Positions 1 through 7,268 are shown, numbered from the stretch's first letter. The stretch is DNA of 15,233 nt from 66-474 sp035547895 (GCA_035547895.1 DASZTT010000253.1:1-15233); one strand, 5' to 3'. A program made the numbers and translations. Notes: generated by a model not told the origin, from the sequence alone.

Positions 1-177
1 TGCGAATGCGTTGCGCCAATCGCGCGCGGGGTAGCCGAGCGAGACTTCCACCGCGACGCGATCGCCATCCACCCCGATCGCGTGAACCGCACGGCCCTCG
101 GCGAGCGAGACGCCGGTGTGCGGATCGACGATGCCCGCGAGGATTTCGCGGACGCGGGCTTCAGTGACGTCGGCCAT
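1..177 (-). CDS. mrp: Mrp/ApbC-type Fe-S cluster carrier, N-terminal fragment (DUF59/MIP18-like domain)
   Basis: This is the first 59 codons of a gene that continues beyond the left edge. It begins with ATG at 177 and reads MADVTEARVREIL, then IVDPHTG, then a segment ending in LGYPARDW. The VDPxTG turn and the late LGYPA stretch are typical of the short N-terminal DUF59 domain of the Mrp/NBP35 P-loop ATPases of beta- and gammaproteobacteria. Those ATPases hold and transfer iron-sulfur clusters in the cytosol. The ATPase domain itself lies outside the window, so a stand-alone DUF59 protein is possible though less likely. The gene is divergent from the DUF2147 gene. A CATAAT hexamer at 213-208 on the minus strand is a plausible -10 box, about 30 bases before the start, but no convincing -35 box precedes it. 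Confidence 0.68.
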   Translation of the reverse strand, partial: MADVTEARVREILAGIVDPHTGVSLAEGRAVHAIGVDGDRVAVEVSLGYPARDWRNAFA

Positions 178-240
178 GGTGCATCGCATCGCAAAAAACA
201 GCTTTTCATTATGCCAGACGGGTGGGCGCCGCTCCTGATC

Positions 241-274
241 CGCGTCAACTGCGCACGCGTGCGCAGTTGACGCG
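241..274. promoter_or_regulatory. Perfect 34-bp palindrome between divergent genes
   Basis: Bases 241-274 equal their own reverse complement without a mismatch: two 17-base arms with no spacer, centred on ACGCGT, with an inner core TGCGCACGCGTGCGCA. The symmetry ends abruptly, since 240 and 275 are both C. Each arm carries TTGACG reading outward (267-272 on plus, 248-243 on minus), which resembles a -35 box. A weak -10-like CAGGCT lies 17 bases downstream of the plus copy at 290-295, about 30 bases before the start at 323. Position and symmetry fit an operator or a divergent promoter control site. A cruciform or a dispersed palindromic element is also possible. The symmetry is certain; the function is inferred. 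Confidence 0.6.
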
Positions 275-322
275 CACCTCGACAACGCGCAGGCTAGGCT
301 CTTCGGTTCCGGAGTCGACGCC

Positions 323-775
323 ATGCGCACCCTTTTTCGCCCGGCCCTCGTCGCAATCGCCCTGCTGCTGGCCACCGCCGCGTATGCAGCCAGCGACACG
401 CCGGTCGGCACCTGGACGCAAGTCGATGACGCCACCGGCAAGCCGAAATCCATCATCGAGATCACGCAGCAACCCGATGGCACGCTGCAAGGCGTGGTCA
501 AGCAGGTGCTGTTCTCCGACCAGGGCACGCATCCGATCTGCGACAAGTGCGAAGGTGAGCGGCACAACAAGCCGGTCGACGGCATGGTCATCATGTGGGG
601 TGTGAACAAGGACGGCGACGTGTGGGACGGCGGCCAGATCCTGGACCCGCACAATGGCAAGACCTACAAGGTGAAGCTCTCGCTCTCCGATGATGGACGG
701 AAGCTCGACGTGCGCGGCTACATCGGCATGCCGATGCTGGGCCGGACGCAAACCTGGCTGCGCAAATCCGACTGA
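323..775 (+). CDS. Exported DUF2147 family protein
   Basis: The product is a 150-residue protein with a clear Sec signal peptide: MRTLFRP, a hydrophobic stretch, and a probable cut after AYA at residue 22. The mature domain has DUF2147 features: an early GTW (29-31), a central CDKC pair (C73, C76), GGQILDPHNGKTY (103-115), and a C-terminal VRGYIG...GRTQTWLR block. I recall that a Helicobacter member of this kind (HP1028) has a lipocalin-like fold, so binding of a small ligand in the periplasm is conceivable, but no function is established. The CxxC-like pair could form a disulfide or bind a metal. The start is supported by GGAG at 311-314, eight bases before ATG. The gene stands alone: 133 bases separate it from the acylase, with a possible terminator hairpin between them. 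Confidence 0.85.
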   Translation: MRTLFRPALVAIALLLATAAYAASDTPVGTWTQVDDATGKPKSIIEITQQPDGTLQGVVKQVLFSDQGTHPICDKCEGERHNKPVDGMVIMWGVNKDGDVWDGGQILDPHNGKTYKVKLSLSDDGRKLDVRGYIGMPMLGRTQTWLRKSD

Positions 776-840
776 GCCGCAAGCGAACCGCGACTGCGGG
801 AATCGCTTTCTTCGTTCGTCAACAACCTTGATCGATCGTG

Positions 841-866
841 CGCACCGATGCCGGTGCGTCGGTTTT
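841..866 (+). terminator. Possible terminator hairpin (or operator) downstream of the DUF2147 gene
   Basis: GCACCG at 842-847 pairs with CGGTGC at 852-857 around a four-base loop, and the 841-858 C-G pair extends the stem. A short GTTTT run follows at 862-866. It lies 66 bases after the DUF2147 stop. The T run is short and separated from the stem, so termination may be weak. A TATGGT hexamer at 872-877 could be the -10 box of the acylase gene, in which case the inverted repeat would cover the -35 region and could act as an operator instead. Confidence 0.35.
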
Positions 867-908
867 CGCGCTATGGTTGCGCATTCGCGGCTTGCGGAGG
901 GGAAATCG

Positions 909-3191
909 ATGTCCACACGTTTCGCTCTGGCTCCACGTCGTTGTGCGGCGGCTCTGTTCGCAGGATTGCTGGTCGCTCCGCTCTGCACGGCGGCGCAAGC
1001 GCACCCCGATGCGCCCGCATCATCGACATGGCAGGCTCCGGTCGCGAAAAACAGTACCGAGTACGCACGGCTGCAACGCGAAGCGCAGCAGGTCACCATC
1101 ACCCGCGACGATTGGGGCATCCCTCACATCCAGGGCAAGACCGACGCCGACGCGGTGTTCGGAATGATCTATGCGCAGTGCGAGGACGACTTCAACCGCG
1201 TCGAGATGAATTACCTCACCGCGCTCGGCTGGAGCGCGCAGGCCGAAGGTGAATCGGCGATCTGGGACAACCTGCGCTACCAGCTTTTCATCGATCCGGC
1301 CGTGCTGAAACAGGATTACGCGAAAAGTCCCGCCTGGCTGAAGCAGCTGATGAACGCGTGGGCCCACGGGATGAACTGGTACCTCGCCACGCACCCGGAC
1401 GTGCATCCGAAGGTGATCCGGCATTACGAACCGTGGATGGCGCTTTCCTTCACCGAAGGCAGCATCGGCGGCGACATCGAGGATGTGGATCTTGCGAAGC
1501 TGGCGAAGTTCTACGGCGCCGACCACGCCACGACGGTCGCGCTGGCGCAGCGCGTGCCGCCGACGTGGATCGAGCCGACCGGTTCCAACGGCATCGCGAT
1601 CGCGCCGAAGCTCACCGCGGACGGCCACGCGCTGCTGCTGATCAATCCGCACGTCACCTTCAATTTCCGCAGCGAGTCGCAGATCTCCAGCGACCAAGGC
1701 CTGGACGCGTACGGCGCTTCCACCTGGGGCCAGTTCTTCGTCTACCAGGGTTTCAACCGGCACATCGGCTGGATGCACACGTCCACCGGCGTCGATGCGG
1801 TGGACGAATTCGCCGAGACCATTTCGAGGAAGGACGGCACGTACTTCTACAAGTTCGGCGACAAGGAGCTGCCGGTCACGAGCCGCGAAATCACCATCCG
1901 TTACCGCGCCGGCGGCGGCTCCATGAAGGCCCGCACCTTCACCGCGTATTTCACCCAGCACGGTCCCATCGTTGCCGACGAAAACGGCAAGTGGATCGCC
2001 GAGGCACTGATGAATCGGCCGATTGCCGCGCTCGAACAGAGCTGGCTGCGCACCAAGGCGAGCGATCTCGCCAGCTACATGAAAGTGGCGGAGCTCAAGG
2101 CCAACTCGTCCAACAACACGCTGTTCGCGGACGACAAGGGCGAGATCGCGTTTCTTGCGCCGCAGTTCATCCCGAAGCGCGACAACGCGTTCGATTACAC
2201 CAGGCCGGTCGACGGCAGCAACCCCGCGACCGCATGGCAAGGCATGACGCCGCTCAAGGAGATGCCGAATGTCATCGATCCCGCTACCGGCTGGGTGTTC
2301 AACACCAACGACTGGCCCTACTCTGCGGCCGGCAAGGACAGTCCGAAACGCGCCGACTTTCCGCAGTACATGGATTCGTTCGGTGAAAACGCGCGCGGCA
2401 TCCATGCCACGCAAATGCTGACCGGCGCAAAGGATTTCACCAAGGCCAAGCTGATCACCGATGCATTCGATGCCTACCTGCCCGCGTTCGCGCGCCTGAT
2501 CCCGATCCTGGTGAAGGATTACGACGGCCTGCCTTCAAGCGACCCGCTGAAGAAGAAACTCGCGGGTCCAATCGGCGTGTTGCGCACCTGGGACGATCGC
2601 TGGGGCATTGCATCCATTCCCACCACGCTCGCGGTGTCGTGGGGCGACACGATGTGGAACGAAGTCGCGGACAAGGCGCAAGCCAGCGGTCTTGACACGC
2701 ACATGACCGACCAGCGCGAGATTGACTACATCGCCGAAAAAGCCGACTCGAAAACGCGCCTTGCCGCGCTGGTCAAGGTCGTGGACCGCCTGCAGAAGGA
2801 CTTCGGTTACTGGGGCGTGCCGTGGGGCGAGATCAACCGTTATCAGCGCACGGATGACTCCATCCATCCGCACTTCGACGACAGCAAGCCCAGCATCGCG
2901 GTGCCGTTCACTTCATCGCGCTGGGGCTCGCTCGCCGCGTCCAACACGCATCTGTGGCCCGACACCAAAAAGTATTACGGCCGCAGCGGCAACAGCTTCG
3001 TCGCCGCGATCGAGTTCGGCCCGAAGGTCAGCGCCCGCGCGATCCACGTCGGCGGCCAGAGCGGCGATCCGCAGTCGCCGCACTTCAAGGACCAGCAACA
3101 TCGCTGGGCATCGGGCGACCTGCGCACCGTGTACTTCTGGCCGGATCAGATCAAGGCGCACAGCGCGCGCGTGTATCACCCTGGCGAATAA
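909..3191 (+). CDS. Secreted penicillin acylase family Ntn hydrolase (acyl-homoserine lactone acylase-like)
   Basis: This 760-residue precursor of a periplasmic or secreted amidase matches family length. Residues 1-31 form a Sec signal ending in AAQA. The alpha-chain start has the family pattern TITRDDWGIPHIQG, then YAQCEDDFNRVE. The family matures by autocatalytic cutting before a Ser that becomes the N-terminal nucleophile of the beta chain; here it is Ser226 in TGSNGIAIAP, followed by LLLINPH. Asn403 in NNTLFADDKGEI sits where the oxyanion-hole Asn is expected before the YAD-like motif. These residues suggest an active enzyme that hydrolyses amide-linked acyl groups, such as acyl-homoserine lactones or related acylated amines; the substrate cannot be read from the sequence. 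ATG 909 is chosen over in-frame upstream starts because GGAGG at 896-900 precedes it by eight bases and the signal peptide begins there. The stop lies 6 bp from the converging ene-reductase gene. Confidence 0.88.
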   Translation: MSTRFALAPRRCAAALFAGLLVAPLCTAAQAHPDAPASSTWQAPVAKNSTEYARLQREAQQVTITRDDWGIPHIQGKTDADAVFGMIYAQCEDDFNRVEMNYLTALGWSAQAEGESAIWDNLRYQLFIDPAVLKQDYAKSPAWLKQLMNAWAHGMNWYLATHPDVHPKVIRHYEPWMALSFTEGSIGGDIEDVDLAKLAKFYGADHATTVALAQRVPPTWIEPTGSNGIAIAPKLTADGHALLLINPHVTFNFRSESQISSDQGLDAYGASTWGQFFVYQGFNRHIGWMHTSTGVDAVDEFAETISRKDGTYFYKFGDKELPVTSREITIRYRAGGGSMKARTFTAYFTQHGPIVADENGKWIAEALMNRPIAALEQSWLRTKASDLASYMKVAELKANSSNNTLFADDKGEIAFLAPQFIPKRDNAFDYTRPVDGSNPATAWQGMTPLKEMPNVIDPATGWVFNTNDWPYSAAGKDSPKRADFPQYMDSFGENARGIHATQMLTGAKDFTKAKLITDAFDAYLPAFARLIPILVKDYDGLPSSDPLKKKLAGPIGVLRTWDDRWGIASIPTTLAVSWGDTMWNEVADKAQASGLDTHMTDQREIDYIAEKADSKTRLAALVKVVDRLQKDFGYWGVPWGEINRYQRTDDSIHPHFDDSKPSIAVPFTSSRWGSLAASNTHLWPDTKKYYGRSGNSFVAAIEFGPKVSARAIHVGGQSGDPQSPHFKDQQHRWASGDLRTVYFWPDQIKAHSARVYHPGE

Positions 3192-3197
3192 TGGCCT

Positions 3198-4253
3198 TCA
3201 CCAGGCACGCGCGTACTGTTCCGGCACGCGGATCTTCGCGTCGAGTTCGCTGGCGGCGCGCCGCGGAAAGTACGGGTCGCGCAGGAACTCGCGCGCCATT
3301 TCGATCAGGTCGGCGTCGCCGCGTTGCAGGATGTCTTCGGCCTGCCGCGCGTCGGTGATCAGGCCGACCGTCGCGGTGTGAATGCCGGCTTCGCGGCGGA
3401 TGCGCGCGGCGAACGGCACCTGGTAGCCAGGGCCGGTCGGAACGTTCGGGTGCGGCACGGTGCCACCGGACGACACGTCGATCACGTCGATGCCGTCATC
3501 GCGCAGGATGCGCGCAAGCCGCACGCATTCGTCGGTGTCCCAACCGCCTTGCACCCAATCCGTTGCGGACAGCCGCACCCAAAGCGGCTTCGGAGCCGGC
3601 CAGGTTTCGCGCACGGTGCCGATGATTTCCAGCAAGAGGTGCGCGCGGTTTTCCAGCGAACCGCCGTATTCATCGGTGCGCGTGTTCGACAACGGCGACA
3701 GGAATTGATGGATCAGATAGCCATGCGCGCCATGGATTTCGATCACGTCGAAACCCGCGTCGCGCGCGCGTTGCGCGGCCGCACGGAAATCGCCAATCAC
3801 CTTGCCGATGCCCTTCCCGTCGAGGGCAACCGGCACCGGATAACCTTCATCAAAAGGAATCGAACTCGGCGCGACGGGCGTCCAGCCCCCATGCGCCGTG
3901 TCCAGTGGACCGCCGCCACGCCACGGCGCATCGGTACTGGCCTTGCGACCGGCATGCGCAAGTTGCATGCCCGCGGCCGCGCCGTGTTCGCGGATGAATT
4001 GCACGATGCGCGACCAGGCGTTGGCTTGCGCGTCATTCCAGATGCCGGCGTCGTCGGGCGAAATGCGGCCTTCGGGTGAAACCGCACTCGCCTCGGTGAA
4101 CACCAGCCCCGCGCCGCCGACCGCGCGGCTGCCCAGGTGCACAAGGTGCCAGTCGGTTGGCACACCATCGGGCGAGGAATACTGGCACATCGGCGATACC
4201 ACGATGCGGTTGCGCAATGCCAGCGCGCCCAGCTTGATCGGATCCAGCAACAT
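3198..4253 (-). CDS. Old yellow enzyme family NADH:flavin oxidoreductase/ene-reductase (XenA/YqjM class)
   Basis: The 351-residue product is an FMN-dependent TIM-barrel enzyme of the OYE family. It uses NAD(P)H to reduce the C=C bond of alpha,beta-unsaturated carbonyls and some nitro compounds. The class II (YqjM/XenA) signature is present: RNRIVVSPMCQY with Cys23 and Tyr25, QLAHAGRKA near residue 100, the substrate-binding pair His174/His177 in EIHGAHGYL, SNTRTDEYGGSLENR (189-203), and Arg321 in the phosphate-binding region. Length is close to that of Pseudomonas XenA. The start at 4253 is set by the N-terminus MLLDPIKLG, normal for the family, and by a GGGAG at 4264-4260, six bases upstream; the frame stays open further upstream but looks non-coding. 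The gene is divergent from the M19 gene across 72 bp and convergent with the acylase. The physiological role is probably detoxification of electrophiles, as an inference. Confidence 0.93.
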   Translation of the reverse strand: MLLDPIKLGALALRNRIVVSPMCQYSSPDGVPTDWHLVHLGSRAVGGAGLVFTEASAVSPEGRISPDDAGIWNDAQANAWSRIVQFIREHGAAAGMQLAHAGRKASTDAPWRGGGPLDTAHGGWTPVAPSSIPFDEGYPVPVALDGKGIGKVIGDFRAAAQRARDAGFDVIEIHGAHGYLIHQFLSPLSNTRTDEYGGSLENRAHLLLEIIGTVRETWPAPKPLWVRLSATDWVQGGWDTDECVRLARILRDDGIDVIDVSSGGTVPHPNVPTGPGYQVPFAARIRREAGIHTATVGLITDARQAEDILQRGDADLIEMAREFLRDPYFPRRAASELDAKIRVPEQYARAW

Positions 4254-4325
4254 CGGCGACTCCCGGGGACACTTACGTGCTGACTTCATGTGGGCGAAGG
4301 GCGGTGGTTCAATGGCGGAGCGCTC
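4254..4325. promoter_or_regulatory. 72-bp divergent intergenic region shared by the ene-reductase and M19 genes
   Basis: The two genes start head to head across 72 bp, so their promoters must overlap or lie partly within the coding sequences. I see the two ribosome binding sites (GGGAG on minus, GCGGAG at 4315-4320 on plus) but no convincing -10/-35 pair. Co-regulation is possible only as an inference. Confidence 0.4.
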
Positions 4326-5417
4326 ATGCACGGTTCCCGCCGCCCATGCGCATCTTCGATTCGTGGTACGTTGCCGGGCGTTGCCCCGCACCGGCCACTC
4401 GCATTGAACAGCGCCGACCTCTATCGCAATGCGTTCGTGCTCGATTGCAACGCGCTCGAATCCATCGGATTCCAGTTCGATGACGCGTCGCGATTCGAGG
4501 CGCTCGCCGACTCCGGCGTTTCGGCGCTGAAGACCACGCTGGGCGGCGCCAACGGCACGTTCGAGGAAGCCGTCGCCGACATCGCCGCCGCGCAGGCATT
4601 GATCGAAGCGCATCCGGAAAGCTTCATCAAGGTGCGCAGCCACGCCGACCTTGAGCGCGCCAAGCCCGAGAACAAGCTGGCGGTGATCTTCTCGTTCGAG
4701 GCGGCCTCGATGCTGGCGGACAGGCTCGAACGCATCGACCTGTTCCGCAAGCTCGACGTGCTGATCATGCAGTTGAGCTACAACCACGATACGCCGCTGG
4801 GCCACGGCTGCCTCGACGGCGAAACCGGCGGCCTTACCCAACTCGGCCACCAAGCCGTTGCACGCATGCACGACCTGGGCGTGGCGCTGGACTTGAGCCA
4901 TTCCAACACCCGCACCACCGCTGAAGCCATCGCGCTTTCGCACAAGCCGCCGTTGATCACGCACGCGGGCTGCCGCGCGGTGTTCATGCACCCGCGCAAC
5001 AAGCGCGACGAGGAAATGAAGGCGCTGGCCGACAAGGGCGGCGTGATGGGCATCTACATGCTGCCGTTCCTCACCCCCGAAAACCGCCAGCCGATGCTGG
5101 CCGACTACATGCAGCACCTGCTCCACGCACTGAAGATTTGCGGCGAGGACCATGTCGGCATCGGCACCGACACGGCATTCTTCACCGTCACGGATGCCGA
5201 GCTGAAAGCGCTGAAGCAGGAAGCGGAAGATCGCCGCAGGCAGGGCGTCGCCGCACCGGGCGAAAATCGTCCGCCCTACATTCCCGACATCAACACGCCG
5301 CGCAAGCTGGAGCGCATCGCCGACGCACTGCTGAAACATGGCTACTCCGCGCGCGTCGCGGAAAAGGTGCTCGGCTTGAACTTCAGCCGCGCACTGAAAG
5401 CAATCTGGACCGATTGA
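4326..5417 (+). CDS. M19 (renal/membrane dipeptidase) family protein lacking the N-terminal HxD metal motif
   Basis: The 363-residue protein has the M19 amidohydrolase fold pattern: SFE with Glu125, DLSHSN with His192, PLITHAG with His213, HPRN with Arg224, HVGIGTD with Asp282, and a C-terminal LGLNFSRAL block. These match the bridging Glu, the two metal His, the substrate Arg and the catalytic Asp of dipeptidase. At the start of the barrel, where family members have DxHxD, the sequence is D40-C-N-A-L44, so both N-terminal metal ligands are gone. One metal site should remain complete. It could be a mononuclear peptidase, an altered amidohydrolase, or a non-catalytic member. No signal peptide or membrane segment is evident, so it is probably cytoplasmic. 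ATG 4326 is chosen because GGAG lies five bases before it. A GTG at 4290 or TTG at 4404 is possible, as conserved sequence begins only near residue 29. Confidence 0.82.
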   Translation: MHGSRRPCASSIRGTLPGVAPHRPLALNSADLYRNAFVLDCNALESIGFQFDDASRFEALADSGVSALKTTLGGANGTFEEAVADIAAAQALIEAHPESFIKVRSHADLERAKPENKLAVIFSFEAASMLADRLERIDLFRKLDVLIMQLSYNHDTPLGHGCLDGETGGLTQLGHQAVARMHDLGVALDLSHSNTRTTAEAIALSHKPPLITHAGCRAVFMHPRNKRDEEMKALADKGGVMGIYMLPFLTPENRQPMLADYMQHLLHALKICGEDHVGIGTDTAFFTVTDAELKALKQEAEDRRRQGVAAPGENRPPYIPDINTPRKLERIADALLKHGYSARVAEKVLGLNFSRALKAIWTD

Positions 5418-5535
5418 TTATTCAAACTCCGCGACGCGCACCACGATGGGTGTCCGGTCCGCGCAAAGCCGCTATCGGGATCACTTGAAGGCGGACGGTC
5501 GGGCCAGGCGGCAAGGTTTTGCGGGTTCGGCGGTT

Positions 5536-5555
5536 AGGCGCGAATGTTCGCGCCT
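5536..5555. repeat. Inverted repeat (9-bp perfect stem)
   Basis: AGGCGCGAA at 5536-5544 is the exact reverse complement of TTCGCGCCT at 5547-5555, with two bases between them. It lies about 120 bases past the M19 stop. No T run follows, so it may be a Rho-dependent end, a transcript-stabilising hairpin or part of a repeat. Confidence 0.6.
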
Positions 5556-5597
5556 CTGGCGCTGGTGTACGAGGGCGCTTCATCAGTCAGGCCAAGC

Positions 5598-5624
5598 GTG
5601 CGGAACCCTTGTCAGGTTGCGCAC
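5598..5624. repeat. Inverted repeat with one mismatch
   Basis: GTGCGGAACC at 5598-5607 pairs with GGTTGCGCAC at 5615-5624 at nine of ten positions (one G-G mismatch), around a seven-base loop CTTGTCA. It lies in the gene-free stretch with another hairpin about 40 bases away. No T run follows on either strand. Confidence 0.55.
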
Positions 5625-5747
5625 CTCACCGGCCGCGCAACGACAATCCACCGCGTTCCGGCAGCACCCGCCGATGCGCGCCAGCCACATTGCGGGCGGA
5701 TGATTCCGCACGTTTTGCGGGCCGGCGCGACTTGCTCGTCGGAAGAA

Positions 5748-6578
5748 TCAGTTTGCTGGCGCTTGCCGGGCGGGTGTGTGCGTGAGCCGGACCTTGAGCC
5801 GCGGCTTCGAAATCATGCTGGATGTTGAAACCGTCCCGGTGGAAAGGCCATTCGAACTGGTGAGGAAATATTCGGCCCCACCGCCGGACTCTTCGAGCGA
5901 CCCGTCCGGACCATACGCATAGAAGCCGTCGCTCCCGAAGATCACGCTAACGTACCCATCGTCATTCGCGGTAATCGAAGATACATTCTCTAGCGGGGAG
6001 CCACCGCCAATTTCCTCGAAGGACAGGTTGTATTTGTTCAACTGCACCGCAAACGGGCTTTGATCGGTCCCAATGAAAAGATAGACGTCGTCGGCAGCGA
6101 TGTATGACTTCGCACCTGTGCCTCCCTTAAGCGGCAGGGCGATGGTGCCGGTTTGAGTCACGCTGACGCTGGCAAAGGGCGGGGCCGCGGTAATCGTCTC
6201 CCGATAGACATCCAGCGTTACGCCGGTTCCATCACCTGCAGCGTCGTCCAGGATATACAGGTCGCGGACTCTGGTCGCACCACGGGGCGGCTGCGGCTTG
6301 CCCTCGATAAGAGCACCGACATGACCGAACGGCGTCAGAAAAGCCGAGCCATAACATCCCGACGATTCGCTGATGGAGCCGCAAACGGTCAAACTCACCG
6401 ATGTGTCCCCGGTTGCAAAGGAATACGATGTAAAAAGCCCGCTAAAGTCGATCCGCCGAGCCGCGGGCGTGGATGAAGAACCATTCACGGCCGGATCCTG
6501 CGCGCTCGCCGGCAGCGCTGCGATCGCAATCAGGAGCCCGGTGGCGATGAGCGATGCGTAGACATGAATCCTGGACAT
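5748..6578 (-). CDS. Exported protein of unknown function
   Basis: I do not recognise this 276-residue protein. It has a clear Sec signal peptide (residues 1-26, ending in LPASA before QDPA), so it should be periplasmic or secreted. The mature part is rich in Gly, Ser and Thr with short alternating hydrophobic strands, which suggests an all-beta domain. The segment SSITANDDGYVSVIF, then GFYAYGPDGSLEESGGG, resembles a beta-propeller blade with its turn, but no clear repeat series can be counted. C67 and C76 are close enough to form a disulfide. The C-terminus is basic (SKPRLKVRLTHTPARQ). No lipobox, LPxTG or membrane anchor is seen. The start at 6578 is supported by AGGGGG about nine bases upstream. 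It follows ridA by 185 bp on the same strand, so probably has its own promoter. Confidence 0.75.
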   Translation of the reverse strand: MSRIHVYASLIATGLLIAIAALPASAQDPAVNGSSSTPAARRIDFSGLFTSYSFATGDTSVSLTVCGSISESSGCYGSAFLTPFGHVGALIEGKPQPPRGATRVRDLYILDDAAGDGTGVTLDVYRETITAAPPFASVSVTQTGTIALPLKGGTGAKSYIAADDVYLFIGTDQSPFAVQLNKYNLSFEEIGGGSPLENVSSITANDDGYVSVIFGSDGFYAYGPDGSLEESGGGAEYFLTSSNGLSTGTVSTSSMISKPRLKVRLTHTPARQAPAN

Positions 6579-6763
6579 TGCGCTTTACCCCCTTCTGGAT
6601 AAGGCTCGTGGCGCCGACGTGGCACGACCACGGGCTGGTGTCAGGAAACTTTCGATTCAACGGCGTGAGGCTTCCCCGGCCTCGGTGCTCTCGTACTCAC
6701 CCCATGCAAGTCGGCGATCGATATTGCGAATGCTGCTCGACCATTAAAGCACATACGCAGCCA

Positions 6764-7246
6764 TCAGCGGATCGCCACCTCTGCCTCGATTTCCACCGGA
6801 ATGCCGAACGGCAGCTCGGCCATGCCGACCGCACTGCGCGCGTGTGCGCCGGCTTCGTCGCCCCAGAGCTGCAGGATGAGATCGGAACAGCCGTTGATCA
6901 CCGCGGGTTGGCGATCGAACCCCGATGCCGAATTGACCATCCCGAACAGCCGCACCCAGTTCGTGACGCGATCGAGGTCGCCGAGTTCGCGCTGCAGGCT
7001 CCCTAGCATGGACAGCGCGGTGAGCCTGGCCGCGGCGTAACCCTGCTCCACCGTCAGCTCGCGCCCCACCTTGCCGAACGGCCCGACGACGGAACCGTCT
7101 TCCGCTTGCGGACTGTGCCCGGAAATCAGCGCGCGATTGCCGATCACCCGCACGAACCGGAACGGCAAGACCACGCCGGGCGGTGCCTTGATTGCGGGCG
7201 GAAGTTTCAACCCAAGTTCGGCGAGCCGGCTTTCGATCTTCGACAT
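6764..7246 (-). CDS. RidA/YjgF/YER057c/UK114 family protein (long subfamily)
   Basis: The 160-residue cytoplasmic protein belongs to the Rid superfamily, whose active members deaminate reactive enamine/imine intermediates to ketoacids and ammonia. It matches the longer subfamily that starts with a helix (SRLAELGLKLPP) before the core and carries SGHSPQ (42-47), GKVGRELTVEQGY (58-70), AVINGCSDL (115-123), then HARSAVGMAELP (135-146) and VEIEAE (151-156). Arg137 lies where the catalytic Arg of E. coli RidA (R105) is expected, and Glu152 in the VEIEA block is kept, so activity is plausible. Canonical RidA has about 128 residues; the extra length here is N-terminal. ATG 7246 is preferred, with AGGAG seven bases before it. 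The gene begins 22 bp after the sulfotransferase stop, so the two are probably cotranscribed. Whether Rid activity serves the sulfotransferase/receptor system is unknown. Confidence 0.9.
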   Translation of the reverse strand: MSKIESRLAELGLKLPPAIKAPPGVVLPFRFVRVIGNRALISGHSPQAEDGSVVGPFGKVGRELTVEQGYAAARLTALSMLGSLQRELGDLDRVTNWVRLFGMVNSASGFDRQPAVINGCSDLILQLWGDEAGAHARSAVGMAELPFGIPVEIEAEVAIR

Positions 7247-7268
7247 GAGCGATCTCCTGGCTGGCCGA

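Larger units (their letters stand above)
5418..5747. other. 330-bp gene-free stretch with several inverted repeats
   Basis: No open frame here looks like a gene: three short overlapping plus-strand frames are rich in Arg and lack ribosome binding sites or family resemblance. The stretch lies between convergent genes, so transcripts from both sides should end in it. It contains a 9-bp hairpin at 5536-5555, an interrupted 9-bp hairpin at 5598-5624, and a 5-bp one at 5706-5720 (CCGCA/TGCGG). None is followed by a T run on either strand, so I cannot name an intrinsic terminator. A dispersed repeat or a structured RNA is possible. Confidence 0.5.

Noticed and set aside
690..908. In-frame upstream extension of the acylase
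   Set aside because: It would overlap the DUF2147 gene and hide the signal peptide; GGAGG and the signal sequence place the start at 909.
1020..2414. Long minus-strand open frame of 464 codons opposite the acylase
   Set aside because: It is the complement of a strongly supported acylase gene in GC-rich DNA; its product has no recognisable domain and shows the composition of an antisense shadow.
4254..5339. Open extension of the ene-reductase frame far upstream, giving a 713-residue protein
   Set aside because: The extension lies antisense to the well-supported M19 gene. The family N-terminus and a ribosome binding site put the real start at 4253.
5533..5539. GTTAGGC, a match to the integron attC core GTTRRRY, next to a hairpin
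   Set aside because: No RYYYAAC partner is seen within the 60-130 bases upstream, there is no integrase or cassette array, and a 7-base degenerate match is expected by chance.
6667..6683. GAGGC/GCCTC hairpin downstream of ridA as a terminator
   Set aside because: The stem has only five pairs and no T run follows on the minus strand, so it cannot be told apart from chance.
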